A stretch of 64,000 nt of DNA from Paenibacillus cellulositrophicus. Its GTDB lineage: Bacteria; Bacillota; Bacilli; Paenibacillales; Paenibacillaceae. Every line of letters begins with the position of its first letter. The stretch's first letter is position 1. Where the stretch lies: positions 6,167,001-6,231,000 of the forward strand of contig NZ_CP045295.1 of assembly GCF_009363095.1 (NCBI RefSeq), read 5' to 3'. Made by a program: the position numbers and the translations under genes. Under the pieces are notes generated by a model. It did no database searches. It had not been told where the DNA came from and saw only the letters and a program-made list of their open reading frames with translations. Positions 34,365 through 43,133 of this stretch are shown here, in pieces.

Positions 34365-35800
34365 GAGTAAAGCGATATGTGGTCGATACGATGCCTGAAG
34401 CTATGCTCCAAATCCGCAATGACCTGGGCAGCGATGCCGTCATTCTGAGCACGAAGGAGACCAAGCTGGGCGGCTTCCTGGGCATGTTTAAGAAGAAAAA
34501 AATCGAGGTCATCGCCGCGGTGGAAGCAGACGAACAGGCGAATACAGCAACGAAACAGCGGCAGGCGCAGGCCCCGGCTCCTCAAAAGGCGGCCGTCCCA
34601 CAGAAGGCCGTGCCGCAGGCATACAAGAAGACCGCCGAGCTGACCCTTGCCGCTACCGGCGTCAAGGTTTCTGCTGATCAAGCCCAGCCGGAGGCCGCTC
34701 CTGCGCGTCCGGAGCCTTGGGGGGCGGAGATGACATCCGTTCAAGCCGGCAAGGCCGTGACCCAGACGGCAAGCTATGGGGAATCAGCAGCTGCGAACGA
34801 GACGCCGCCTTCCAACGTAACGTTCCCTCTTTCGGAACGGGGGCAGATCACCGGAGCGCTCAACCGCTCTGAACAGCCTCAGCCGGCGGGGGAAAGAGAG
34901 CCGGAGGCCAGAAACAGCGTGGAGGCCAAGCTGCTGGAAGAGCTGCAGGAAATGAAGGCGTGGATGGCCAAAATCTCCCGCCAATCGATGATGAAGCAGC
35001 AGCTGCCGGCTGTGCTGGAGAAGCTGCAGGAGCGGCTGATCCAGCAGGAGGTCGATTTCGACCTGATCGAGGAGTGGATTACCTCTTCCTTCGATCATTG
35101 GGAAGAGAGCGGCCGGACGCTCGGGGATGCGGAATTGTTTGCACATGTACGCAGCCAGGTGCTGGCGTTCCTTTCGGAGCGGTTTGGCGGAGGCATTTCC
35201 AATCGGACACGGATCGTCTATGTCGCAGGTCCTACGGGGGTCGGCAAAACGACGACCATCGCCAAGCTGGCTGCGGAACAGCTGCTGCGTTTTCACCGGA
35301 AAGTTGGCCTGATCACATCCGATACCTACCGGATATCGGCGGTTGACCAGCTTCGGACGTACGCCTCCATCCTGAATGTCCCGCTGGAGGTCGTGCAGTC
35401 GCCCGGTGATATGCAGCGGGCGTTTCAGCGCCTTCAGGACTGCGACATCATCCTGATGGACACGGCCGGCCGCAACTATCGTAACGAACTGCTCGTCTCG
35501 GAGTTGCAAAGCCTGTTTTCCGCCATCACGGACCACAGCGAAACCTATCTGGTGCTCAGCCTGACATCCAAGAGCCAGGATATGAAGAAGATCACAGAAC
35601 ACTTCAGCAAGTATGGGCTGGACAAGGTGATCTTCACCAAGCTGGATGAGACCGGAAGCTGCGGCTCCGTCTTTAACCTGATCCGGGAATACCCGCTGTA
35701 CCTGTCCTATATGACCAACGGCCAGAACGTGCCTGAAGACCTTCTGCTTCCGGACAGCAAGAAGCTGTGCGGTATGCTGCTTGGAGAAGAGGCGCCATGA
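34361..35800 (+). CDS. flhF: SRP-like GTPase FlhF
   Basis: 479 residues. A basic N-terminal part (about 1-50, RVKRYVVDTMPEAMLQIRNDLG) and a long alanine/proline/glutamine linker (about 60-190) precede the NG GTPase. The GTPase has GPTGVGKTT (290-298), then DTYRISAVDQLRTYA, MDTAGR and the TKLDE guanine-recognition motif. It places flagella in concert with FlhG. It overlaps flhG by ATGA at 35797. Confidence 0.96.
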   Translation: MRVKRYVVDTMPEAMLQIRNDLGSDAVILSTKETKLGGFLGMFKKKKIEVIAAVEADEQANTATKQRQAQAPAPQKAAVPQKAVPQAYKKTAELTLAATGVKVSADQAQPEAAPARPEPWGAEMTSVQAGKAVTQTASYGESAAANETPPSNVTFPLSERGQITGALNRSEQPQPAGEREPEARNSVEAKLLEELQEMKAWMAKISRQSMMKQQLPAVLEKLQERLIQQEVDFDLIEEWITSSFDHWEESGRTLGDAELFAHVRSQVLAFLSERFGGGISNRTRIVYVAGPTGVGKTTTIAKLAAEQLLRFHRKVGLITSDTYRISAVDQLRTYASILNVPLEVVQSPGDMQRAFQRLQDCDIILMDTAGRNYRNELLVSELQSLFSAITDHSETYLVLSLTSKSQDMKKITEHFSKYGLDKVIFTKLDETGSCGSVFNLIREYPLYLSYMTNGQNVPEDLLLPDSKKLCGMLLGEEAP

Positions 35801-36711
35801 TGGACCAGGCACAAGCATTAAGGGATTTGATCCGGAAGCAGGGATCCGGCGGGAGAGGAGCCGAAGCCGGAATGGAACCGAGGCTGACCGGGAAGGGGAA
35901 AACCGCCAAGCTGATCACCGTCACAAGCGGAAAGGGAGGCGTAGGCAAATCGAACTTTACGCTCAACTTTGCCCTTGCCCTGCAGGCGATGGGACGGAAA
36001 GTGCTGGTGTTTGACGCCGATATCGGTATGGCCAATATCGATGTACTGATGGGCATCTCGCCCAAATTCAACCTGTACCATTTGCTCCAGCGTGAGAAGT
36101 CGGCGAGCGAAATCATCGAGAAAGGACCGCATTCGTTGTCTTTTATCGCCGGCGGCTCCGGGTTATCCGAGCTGCTGTCACTCTCCGAGCAGGATCTGGC
36201 TTATTTTACGGAGCAGATTGAAGGACTGGCAGACGAGATGGACTATATCATCTTTGATACCGGCGCGGGGCTGTCCAAGGAGAACCTGAATTTTATCCGT
36301 TCGGCGGATGAATGCCTGGTTGTGACCACCCCGGAGCCGACCTCAATCACCGACGCCTACGCTTTAATCAAGGTGGTCAGCGGCGCGGAACCGGGCGTTA
36401 CCTTCAAGCTGATCATTAATCGGGCGGGCGATGAGAAGGAAGCGGCTCAAACCGCCGACAAAATCGCCATGGCGGCCCGGCGTTTTCTGGGCGTGGAAAC
36501 GACCATGCTGGGTTACATCGCAGATGACAGTCATGTTGTACAAGCTGTGAAGAAGCAGGTTCCCTTCTCCCTTGCATACCCGAACTGCAATGCAGCGAAG
36601 GATCTGCAGCGGATCGCATACCGTTACTTGCTCGTACCGGCTCCCCCGGAACCAAGTGCCTTGACAGGAATCAAAGGGTTTATGCATAAATGGCTTCGTC
36701 GTACAAAATGA
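35797..36711 (+). CDS. flhG: MinD-like ATPase FlhG (YlxH)
   Basis: 304 residues. The deviant Walker A is SGKGGVGKS (44-52), preceded by a short N-terminal region with DQAQALRDLIRKQ that matches the FlhF-activating helix of FlhG. Then come FDADIGMANIDVLMG and FDTGAGLSKENLNF. The C-terminal amphipathic part ends GFMHKWLRRTK for membrane association. Start: ATG 35797 overlaps the flhF stop; ATG 35800 is equally possible. Confidence 0.95.
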   Translation: MMDQAQALRDLIRKQGSGGRGAEAGMEPRLTGKGKTAKLITVTSGKGGVGKSNFTLNFALALQAMGRKVLVFDADIGMANIDVLMGISPKFNLYHLLQREKSASEIIEKGPHSLSFIAGGSGLSELLSLSEQDLAYFTEQIEGLADEMDYIIFDTGAGLSKENLNFIRSADECLVVTTPEPTSITDAYALIKVVSGAEPGVTFKLIINRAGDEKEAAQTADKIAMAARRFLGVETTMLGYIADDSHVVQAVKKQVPFSLAYPNCNAAKDLQRIAYRYLLVPAPPEPSALTGIKGFMHKWLRRTK

Positions 36712-36746
36712 TTTTCTGTACTAAGGAACAGAGGTGAACAAGCGGC

Positions 36747-38141
36747 ATGACGCCATACAAAGTCATAGTAGTGGACGACTCGGCTTTCATGCGGAAGATC
36801 GTATCCGATCTCATTGAAAAGGATCCCGCATTTCGGGTCGTTGATACGGCCGTTAACGGAAAGGAAGCCGTAGACAAAATTTTAAGCCAGCAGCCGGACA
36901 TCGTCACGATGGACGTGGAGATGCCGGTGATGAACGGACTCGAAGCGCTTACGGTCATTATGCAGGCGCATCCGCTGCCGGTAATCATGCTGTCCGGCAT
37001 CAATGAGGCCGGCATGAGGGAGACGATCAAGGCGCTTGAAGCCGGAGCGTTTGATTTTATCCGCAAGCCGTCCGTAGCGCATGCGCAGCAGATCGATGAC
37101 GTTCGGGATGCCCTGCTTGAACAGATGAAGGCAGCTATGTCGGCCAAGGAACGGAGAGCGCTTTGGAAAGCGGAGGAAGAGAAGCGGAAGAACAAGCCCG
37201 CCGCGGCTGCACCGGTTTCAACGCCAGTCCTGCCAAAGCTTGGGCGGAAGCGTCCGCTCCCGGACCTGGCGAAAGAAACCGGCGCTCGTAACGGGGCAGC
37301 CGCGCAGGAGAGCGCTCCCGATAAGGAGGTTGTTCTGCAGCAGCCAGACAAGCCCAAGGCGACGAAGCTTTCCAAGCCTGGAGCAGGAAAGAAACATCAG
37401 GACTCCCCGAGTAGCAGGACAACGCGCGAACTGACGCACCAGGTGCTGGAATCCGCTCCTTCGGCGCAAGAAGCGAAAACAACCAAGCCGGCGGGAACGG
37501 ATGCCGCCAAGCCCAGTCGGACAGCGGAGGGCAGGGCAGCAACCGCGTATACGCAGCTTGTTGCGGTCGGCTGCTCCACAGGCGGACCGCGGGCGCTGAA
37601 GACGCTCCTTGAGGGCATTCCGGCCGATTTTCCGGCACCCGTTGTTATCGTGCAGCATATGCCGCCCAATTTCACGAAATCCCTCGCCCAACGGCTGAAT
37701 ACGTTCAGCCCGCTGACCGTGGTTGAAGCCGAGCAGGGAATGGCATTGGAGCCAGGGTTCGCTTATATTGCCCCGGGCGGCTATCATACGAAAATCGTGC
37801 CGGATCAGAGCCGGGGCTTAATGATCTCGCTGACGGAGGAGAGTCCGGTGGGCGGCCACCGTCCGTCGGTGGATGTCATGTTCGAATCCCTGCTTGAGCT
37901 TCCATCCCTGAAACGCCACGTTGTGCTGATGACCGGGATGGGAAGCGACGGGGCAAAGATGATGAAGCGGCTGTACGATGCCGGGGTTACCAGTACGTTT
38001 GCGGAGAGCGAGGAGACCTGCATCGTATACGGCATGCCGCGTTCCGCAGTGGAACTTGGCTGCGTGAGTCATGTATTACCGCTTCACAATATTGCCGCAG
38101 GGCTCGTCCAGGCTGTAGGCAACGGAAAGCAAACTTATTAG
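36747..38141 (+). CDS. cheB: Chemotaxis methylesterase CheB
   Basis: 464 residues. The receiver domain (about 1-120) has phosphorylation site Asp56. The methylesterase domain (about 270-460) has catalytic Ser277 in GCSTGGPR, with later HMPPNFT and MTGMGSDGA supplying the His and Asp. The linker between them is unusually long (about 145 residues), rich in lysine, alanine, proline and serine and without clear folding. CheB removes methyl groups from chemoreceptors. ATG 36747 follows AGAGGTGA. Confidence 0.95.
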   Translation: MTPYKVIVVDDSAFMRKIVSDLIEKDPAFRVVDTAVNGKEAVDKILSQQPDIVTMDVEMPVMNGLEALTVIMQAHPLPVIMLSGINEAGMRETIKALEAGAFDFIRKPSVAHAQQIDDVRDALLEQMKAAMSAKERRALWKAEEEKRKNKPAAAAPVSTPVLPKLGRKRPLPDLAKETGARNGAAAQESAPDKEVVLQQPDKPKATKLSKPGAGKKHQDSPSSRTTRELTHQVLESAPSAQEAKTTKPAGTDAAKPSRTAEGRAATAYTQLVAVGCSTGGPRALKTLLEGIPADFPAPVVIVQHMPPNFTKSLAQRLNTFSPLTVVEAEQGMALEPGFAYIAPGGYHTKIVPDQSRGLMISLTEESPVGGHRPSVDVMFESLLELPSLKRHVVLMTGMGSDGAKMMKRLYDAGVTSTFAESEETCIVYGMPRSAVELGCVSHVLPLHNIAAGLVQAVGNGKQTY

Positions 38142-38154
38142 GAGGTGTCTCATA

Positions 38155-40239
38155 ATGGACATGAATCAGTATTTATCCATGTTTATCGATGAGTCCAATG
38201 ATCATCTGCAATCCTTGAATGAAAACATGCTGCTGCTCGAACAGACACCGAATGATCTCTCCATCGTCCAGATTATTTTTCGCTCGGCTCATACGCTGAA
38301 AGGGATGGCGGCTACGATGGGCTTCGAGGACCTGGCGTCGCTGACCCACCAAATGGAGAACGTTCTCGACCTGGTACGGAACGAAAAGCTGGCGATGCAG
38401 GACTTTATCTTCGACACGCTGTTCAAAGGGCTCGATGCACTTGAGGCTATGGTGGAGGATATTACCCAGGGCGGCGAAGGGAAAGCCGACGTATCGGCAA
38501 TCGTTGCCGACCTTCAGGCGATCGTTCGCGGAGAAGCCCCTTCCTCCGGCAGCGCGAAGTCCGCAGGCTCCGCTCCGGCCAAGCAAGAAACCAATACCGC
38601 CATCCAGCTTGATGAATTTCAATACTCCGTTTTACAGCAGTCCATAGGGGAAGGGCACCGCGTGCTGTATATTGACGTCGCCATTCGGGACGATTGCCAG
38701 CTGAAGGCGGTCCGCGCCTATATGGTGTTTGATTTGCTGGAGAAGTCCGGCGAAGTCATTAAGTCCCATCCAACCGTGCAGGATATTGAGCAGGAAAAAT
38801 TCGAAAAAAGCTTCTCACTCTACTACATAACACAAAAAGATCCTGCCGAACTCAAACAGCAAATTTTGAACGTTTCGGAGATTGACCAAGCATCAGTAGT
38901 AGAACTCGATCACGAATCCTTGCAGCAAATGGCCGAGATGGGGGCGGCATCCGCTCAATCCGCGGCGGCTGTGGCCGAAGAAACGAAACCGGACACTGCC
39001 GCTCCGGCAGCCGCTGCGCCAGCGGCAGAGAGCAAGGATAACAAGCCAGCGGCAGCCGCCAAGCCGGCCGCCAAAACCGGCGGTGCCCCGGCCCGCACGA
39101 TCCGGGTTGATATCGAACGGCTCGATGTGCTGATGAACCTGTTCAGCGAGCTGCTGATCGACCGGGTACGCCTGGAACAGCTGGCTTCGGAGGTGCAGAA
39201 CCATGCTTTGACGGAGACCGTAGAACACATGAGCCGCGTCAGCTCCGATTTGCAAAATATTGTCCTGAAGCTGCGAATGGTGCCGGTCGATACGGTGTTC
39301 AGCCGGTTTCCGCGGATGGTCCGCGACCTGGCCAAATCGCTGGATAAAAAGCTGGAGCTGGTCATTACCGGCGCAGAAACAGAGCTTGACCGGACCGTTA
39401 TCGATGAGATCGGGGATCCGCTCGTTCACCTTTTGCGCAATGCGGTCGACCACGGCATTGAGTCGCCCCAGGATCGGGTTGCCGCCGGCAAACCGGAGAC
39501 GGGTACCGTACACCTTCGGGCTTTCCACAGCGGGAATCACGTCTTTATCGAAATTGAAGAAGACGGGCGCGGCATCTATCGCGACAACGTCCTGAAATCC
39601 GCGCTGAAGAAAGGCATCGTCACCGAGGAGGAAGCGAAGGGCATGTCGGACGAGCAGGTGCACCAGCTGCTGTTCGCGCCGGGCTTCAGCACCGCCGAGA
39701 AAATCTCCGACGTATCGGGCCGGGGAGTCGGACTGGATGTCGTGAAGGCAAAGATCACTTCGCTCGGCGGGCAGGTGACCATTTATTCGACGCCGGGGAA
39801 AGGAACCAATTTCTCGGTGCAGCTGCCGCTCACCCTGTCGATCATCGCCGCGATGCTCGTGAAGATGGGATCCGAGAAATATGCCATCCCGCTCAGCTCG
39901 ATCGTGGAAACCGGCATCGTTAAGAAGGAACAGATCCGCCAAGTGCATGGCAACAAAATGGTGGATTTCCGCGGATCGATGATCCCGCTCATTTCGCTGA
40001 GCCGCATTTTTGAAGTTCCTGACTTTAATGAAGAGGACGAAAGTGAAACCGAGATCATCGTCATCCATAAGGGAGACCGTTTGGCGGCTTTGGCCGTCGA
40101 CGAATTTATCGGACAAAACGAAATCGTCCTGAAAAACCTTGGCAAGTATCTGCCGCAAATCAAAGGAATCTCGGGGGCAACCATTCTGGGCGACGGCCAG
40201 GTGGCCTTGATTCTGGACCCGAACGTCTTCATTAAATAG
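38155..40239 (+). CDS. cheA: Chemotaxis histidine kinase CheA
   Basis: 694 residues. P1 phosphotransfer domain with His46 (SAHTLKG), P2 response-regulator-binding part (about 145-260), alanine-rich linker (about 270-315), P3 dimerisation (RVDIERLDVLMNLFSELLIDRVRL). The P4 ATPase has N-box HLLRNAVDHGIE and GRGVGLDVVK. The CheW-like P5 is C-terminal. It autophosphorylates and passes phosphate to CheY and CheB. Bases 38800-38930 (P2 end and linker start) are AT-richer than the rest. cheW follows after 80 bases. Confidence 0.97.
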   Translation: MDMNQYLSMFIDESNDHLQSLNENMLLLEQTPNDLSIVQIIFRSAHTLKGMAATMGFEDLASLTHQMENVLDLVRNEKLAMQDFIFDTLFKGLDALEAMVEDITQGGEGKADVSAIVADLQAIVRGEAPSSGSAKSAGSAPAKQETNTAIQLDEFQYSVLQQSIGEGHRVLYIDVAIRDDCQLKAVRAYMVFDLLEKSGEVIKSHPTVQDIEQEKFEKSFSLYYITQKDPAELKQQILNVSEIDQASVVELDHESLQQMAEMGAASAQSAAAVAEETKPDTAAPAAAAPAAESKDNKPAAAAKPAAKTGGAPARTIRVDIERLDVLMNLFSELLIDRVRLEQLASEVQNHALTETVEHMSRVSSDLQNIVLKLRMVPVDTVFSRFPRMVRDLAKSLDKKLELVITGAETELDRTVIDEIGDPLVHLLRNAVDHGIESPQDRVAAGKPETGTVHLRAFHSGNHVFIEIEEDGRGIYRDNVLKSALKKGIVTEEEAKGMSDEQVHQLLFAPGFSTAEKISDVSGRGVGLDVVKAKITSLGGQVTIYSTPGKGTNFSVQLPLTLSIIAAMLVKMGSEKYAIPLSSIVETGIVKKEQIRQVHGNKMVDFRGSMIPLISLSRIFEVPDFNEEDESETEIIVIHKGDRLAALAVDEFIGQNEIVLKNLGKYLPQIKGISGATILGDGQVALILDPNVFIK

Positions 40240-40263
40240 GAAGGTTTGCGATAAAGGAAGGCT

Positions 40264-40297
40264 TGCGGCGACAGTAAAGAATTGCAAATACGCCGCA
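40264..40297 (+). other. Short inverted repeat between cheA and cheW
   Basis: TGCGGCG (40264-40270) and CGCCGCA (40291-40297) pair around a 20-base AT-rich loop. No T run follows. Possible RNA hairpin just before the cheW binding site. Confidence 0.35.
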
Positions 40298-40319
40298 TTT
40301 AAATAAGGAGGTTTAGGGC

Positions 40320-40781
40320 ATGGGAGAAGATATCAAAGTCATTGTATTTAAGCTGGGCAGTGAAGAGTACGGAATCGAAGTCGACAAAGTCCAAACGATT
40401 GAGCGCATGCTTCCCATTACACGCGTTCCGAAGACATACACGTTCGTTAGGGGCGTCATCAACCTGCGGGGCGTCGTTATTCCGGTGATCGACCTGCGGG
40501 GACGCTTCGGCCTTCCGGAAACCGAACATACGGACCAAACGCGGATCATTATCGTGGTGGTAGGCGAAATGGAAGTCGGCTTTATCGTCGATTCGGCCAA
40601 TGACGTCATCGATCTGAACAGAGACCGGATCGAGACTCCGCCGGAAGTCGTCGGTGGCATTAAGGCCAGATACCTGGACGGCGTGGCAAAAATCGGCGAT
40701 GACCGTCTGCTCATCATGCTGAACTTGTCCGAGGTGCTGAAGAAGAGCGAAATTATTCAGCTGGAAAGCCTAGAGGAGTAG
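40320..40781 (+). CDS. cheW: Chemotaxis coupling protein CheW
   Basis: 153 residues, single CheW domain of two beta barrels (VFKLGSEEYGIEVDKVQTIERML, TFVRGVINLRGVVIPVIDLR, VGFIVDSANDVIDL). It links CheA to receptors. ATG 40320 follows AAGGAGG. cheC begins three bases after the stop. Confidence 0.97.
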   Translation: MGEDIKVIVFKLGSEEYGIEVDKVQTIERMLPITRVPKTYTFVRGVINLRGVVIPVIDLRGRFGLPETEHTDQTRIIIVVVGEMEVGFIVDSANDVIDLNRDRIETPPEVVGGIKARYLDGVAKIGDDRLLIMLNLSEVLKKSEIIQLESLEE

Positions 40782-40784
40782 TTC

Positions 40785-41411
40785 GTGGAGGTCTTTAAGC
40801 ATTTTAAGGAATTCAAAATGGATGTCCTGAAGGAAGTCGGCAATATCGGGGCGGGCAATGCGGCAACGGCGCTGTCCCGCCTGCTCGATAAGCCAGTCGA
40901 TATGGCGGTTCCCAAAGTGCAGCTGCTTCCCTTTGAAGAGATTGCCGACAGGGTCGGCGGGGCCGAGCGAATCGTCATTGCTATTTTTCTCAGGGTGGAA
41001 GGCGACGCTCCAGGTAATTTGTTCTTTATTCTAAGCCCGGAAGCAGCCAAAAGCCTGCTGAAGAGGCTGGCCGGCATGCAGGTCGATCAGGATGGGATGT
41101 TCGATGAGATGGAACAATCGGCACTCTGCGAGATCGGCAATATTTTGGCCGGCTCGTACCTGTCCTCGCTCGCCGACTTTACGAAGCTGGATTTGTCCCC
41201 GACGGTCCCTGGCCTTGCGATGGACATGGCCGGCGCTGTTTTGAGCTACGGGCTGCTCCAGTTTGGCCAAATGGGTGACGATGCGCTGCTGATCGATACG
41301 ACTTTTCTCGAGGGCGATCATGAGGTGGAAGGGAAGTTCTTTCTGATCCCCGATCCGGACTCGTTCGCGAAAATTTTTCAAGCCCTGGGAGTGCCTCTAG
41401 AGAATGATTGA
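40785..41411 (+). CDS. cheC: CheY-P phosphatase CheC
   Basis: 208 residues. Both phosphatase helices with the E-x-x-N pattern are present: KEVGNIGAGNAATALSRLL (about 13-31) and CEIGNILAGSYLSSL near 117. It dephosphorylates CheY-P and binds CheD, giving feedback in B. subtilis-type adaptation. GTG 40785 follows GAGGAG. It overlaps cheD by eight bases. Confidence 0.95.
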   Translation: MEVFKHFKEFKMDVLKEVGNIGAGNAATALSRLLDKPVDMAVPKVQLLPFEEIADRVGGAERIVIAIFLRVEGDAPGNLFFILSPEAAKSLLKRLAGMQVDQDGMFDEMEQSALCEIGNILAGSYLSSLADFTKLDLSPTVPGLAMDMAGAVLSYGLLQFGQMGDDALLIDTTFLEGDHEVEGKFFLIPDPDSFAKIFQALGVPLEND

Positions 41412-41901
41412 AGAGCAAAGCATCGTTAAAGTAGGCATGGCCGACATGAACGTCGTGCGCGATCCCGGGGTCATCCGCACGCTGGGCCTCGGATCATGCG
41501 TCGGAATTACCCTGCACGACCCTCTGCTCAAAATTGCGGGTATGGCTCATATTATGCTGCCGTCCTCAGACATTGCCCGTGAAGGGCAGCTGAATATCGC
41601 CAAATATGCGGATACCGCAGTGCCTGCTTTGCTGGAGCGGCTGGTGGCCATGGGTGCCTCGCCTTCCAGAATTGTCGCCAAGATGGCCGGAGGATCGCAA
41701 ATGTTCCTGATGGCCGGTACCGGGGATACGATGAGAATCGGCCCCAGGAATGTGGAATCATGCAAAATGATGCTGTCAAATCTTCATATCCCGTTAATCG
41801 CCGAAGACACGGGCGGAAGTCACGGACGAACCATTGAACTGGATTCAGGCAGCGGAATCCTGTCCGTGCGCAGTGTACAAATGGGTATAAAGGAATTGTA
41901 G
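41404..41901 (+). CDS. cheD: Chemoreceptor glutamine deamidase CheD
   Basis: 165 residues. The catalytic cysteine is Cys32 in GLGSCVGITLHD, with the partner His in MAHIMLP near 50. Later motifs are KMAGGSQMF and EDTGGSHGRTIEL. It deamidates receptor glutamines and pairs with CheC. The start overlaps cheC. Confidence 0.95.
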   Translation: MIEEQSIVKVGMADMNVVRDPGVIRTLGLGSCVGITLHDPLLKIAGMAHIMLPSSDIAREGQLNIAKYADTAVPALLERLVAMGASPSRIVAKMAGGSQMFLMAGTGDTMRIGPRNVESCKMMLSNLHIPLIAEDTGGSHGRTIELDSGSGILSVRSVQMGIKEL

Positions 41902-41903
41902 CC

Positions 41904-42302
41904 ATGAAAGGAAATTTGTTGTTTAACCTTGTGTTTGGTACTGTCGGATTCGTGCTGACGCTGCTGATCTCGATGGGAAACAACCTGTTTATGACCAGCT
42001 TGATCAGAGGGCTGATATCCTTTGTCATCTGGTTTCTGCTCGCCTTTTTGCTCCGCTGGGTATGGGGTGTGGTCAGCGTTCCCGAAGCGGAGCAGGAGGC
42101 AGCAACCGAACAGGAGCGGGGTGCCCGGTTCGATGTGACGACCCCGGATGAGAGCGATGAGTTAAATGATCTGTTGACGCCGAAGCCCGCCTCCGTTCAA
42201 GAAGATGGGGGAGGCTTTACACCACTCAATCCGCCGAAGCTGGTTTCGGCGAAAGATCCGGAAGAACTGGCGAAAGCCGTTCGACACCTGTCAGAAAAAT
42301 AG
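41904..42302 (+). CDS. Membrane protein of unknown function between cheD and sigD
   Basis: 132 residues, not recognised as a named family. Two membrane helices (about 5-26 and 31-52) are joined by a tight turn, so both ends are probably cytoplasmic. The tail begins acidic and disordered (EAEQEAATEQE), and ends in a tidy motif, GFTPLNPPKLVSAKDPEELA then AVRHL, that looks like a binding helix. In B. subtilis cheD and sigD are adjacent without such a gene. It lies two bases after cheD and 12 before sigD, so it is part of the operon. Confidence 0.75.
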   Translation: MKGNLLFNLVFGTVGFVLTLLISMGNNLFMTSLIRGLISFVIWFLLAFLLRWVWGVVSVPEAEQEAATEQERGARFDVTTPDESDELNDLLTPKPASVQEDGGGFTPLNPPKLVSAKDPEELAKAVRHLSEK

Positions 42303-42314
42303 GGGGTGGGGGAA

Positions 42315-43103
42315 ATGAGCGAGCGCAAAGCTTCTCACCTGAATCATGCCGAGCTCTGGGAGCAATGGAAAGAACACGGAAATATTGAAGCAAAAAAGTC
42401 CCTGATCGAGAAACACCTCCACATCGTGGATTATGTTTCCAGCCGCCTTGCCATCGGTCTTCCAAGGAATGTTTCCAAGGATGATCTGGCCAGCAACGGC
42501 GTCATGGGCCTGATTGATGCTATTGACAAATTTGACTATAAACGCGGACTGCAGTTTGAGACCTACGCTTCTTTCCGGGTAAGGGGAGCTATTCTCGACT
42601 CTCTGCGGCAGGGGGACTGGGTGCCCCGTTCCGTCCGGGAGAAGGCCAAGCGGATTGAGGATGCCTATCAGCAGCTCGAACAGAGGCACCTGAGGTCTGC
42701 GACGGACTTGGAGATGAGTGAATATTTGAACGTATCCGAGAAAGATTTTCACCAGATGCTTCAGGAAGTCGCGGTCATGTCACTCTGCTCGCTGGAGGAC
42801 CCGATCCGTGAGGAGGAATCCGAGACGCGTCTGTCCGTGATGGTCGACGACAAAGCCAAAAATCCGGATTACAAAGTCAACGAGTTTTATTTGCGGGAGT
42901 CTCTCGTCAAAGGGATTGAGAAGCTTACCGAGAAAGAAAGAACCGTCGTATCCCTGCTGTATTATGAGGACTTATCTTTAAGCGAAATAGCAGAGGTCAT
43001 GTCACTTTCACCTTCAAGAATATCCCAGCTTCATTCCAAGGCCATTTTACGGCTGCGCGCAACGCTGGAGAAGCACCGGGATTTACTGATGCAAAACGAT
43101 TAA
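42315..43103 (+). CDS. sigD: RNA polymerase sigma factor SigD (FliA)
   Basis: 262 residues. Region 2 has DLASNGVMGLIDAIDKFDYKRGLQFETYASFRVRGAILDSLRQ-type motifs. Region 3 includes SVREKAKRIEDAY, and region 4 has EKERTVVSLLYYEDLSLSEIAEVMSLSPSRISQLHSKA, the -35 recognition helix-turn-helix. It directs late flagellar, motility and autolysin genes from TAAA-N15-GCCGATAT promoters. Start ATG 42315 follows GGGGGTGGGGG. Position near the operon end delays its synthesis. Confidence 0.97.
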   Translation: MSERKASHLNHAELWEQWKEHGNIEAKKSLIEKHLHIVDYVSSRLAIGLPRNVSKDDLASNGVMGLIDAIDKFDYKRGLQFETYASFRVRGAILDSLRQGDWVPRSVREKAKRIEDAYQQLEQRHLRSATDLEMSEYLNVSEKDFHQMLQEVAVMSLCSLEDPIREEESETRLSVMVDDKAKNPDYKVNEFYLRESLVKGIEKLTEKERTVVSLLYYEDLSLSEIAEVMSLSPSRISQLHSKAILRLRATLEKHRDLLMQND

Positions 43104-43133
43104 CCGTTGCACGAGTAGAAAGGAGGAAAACGA

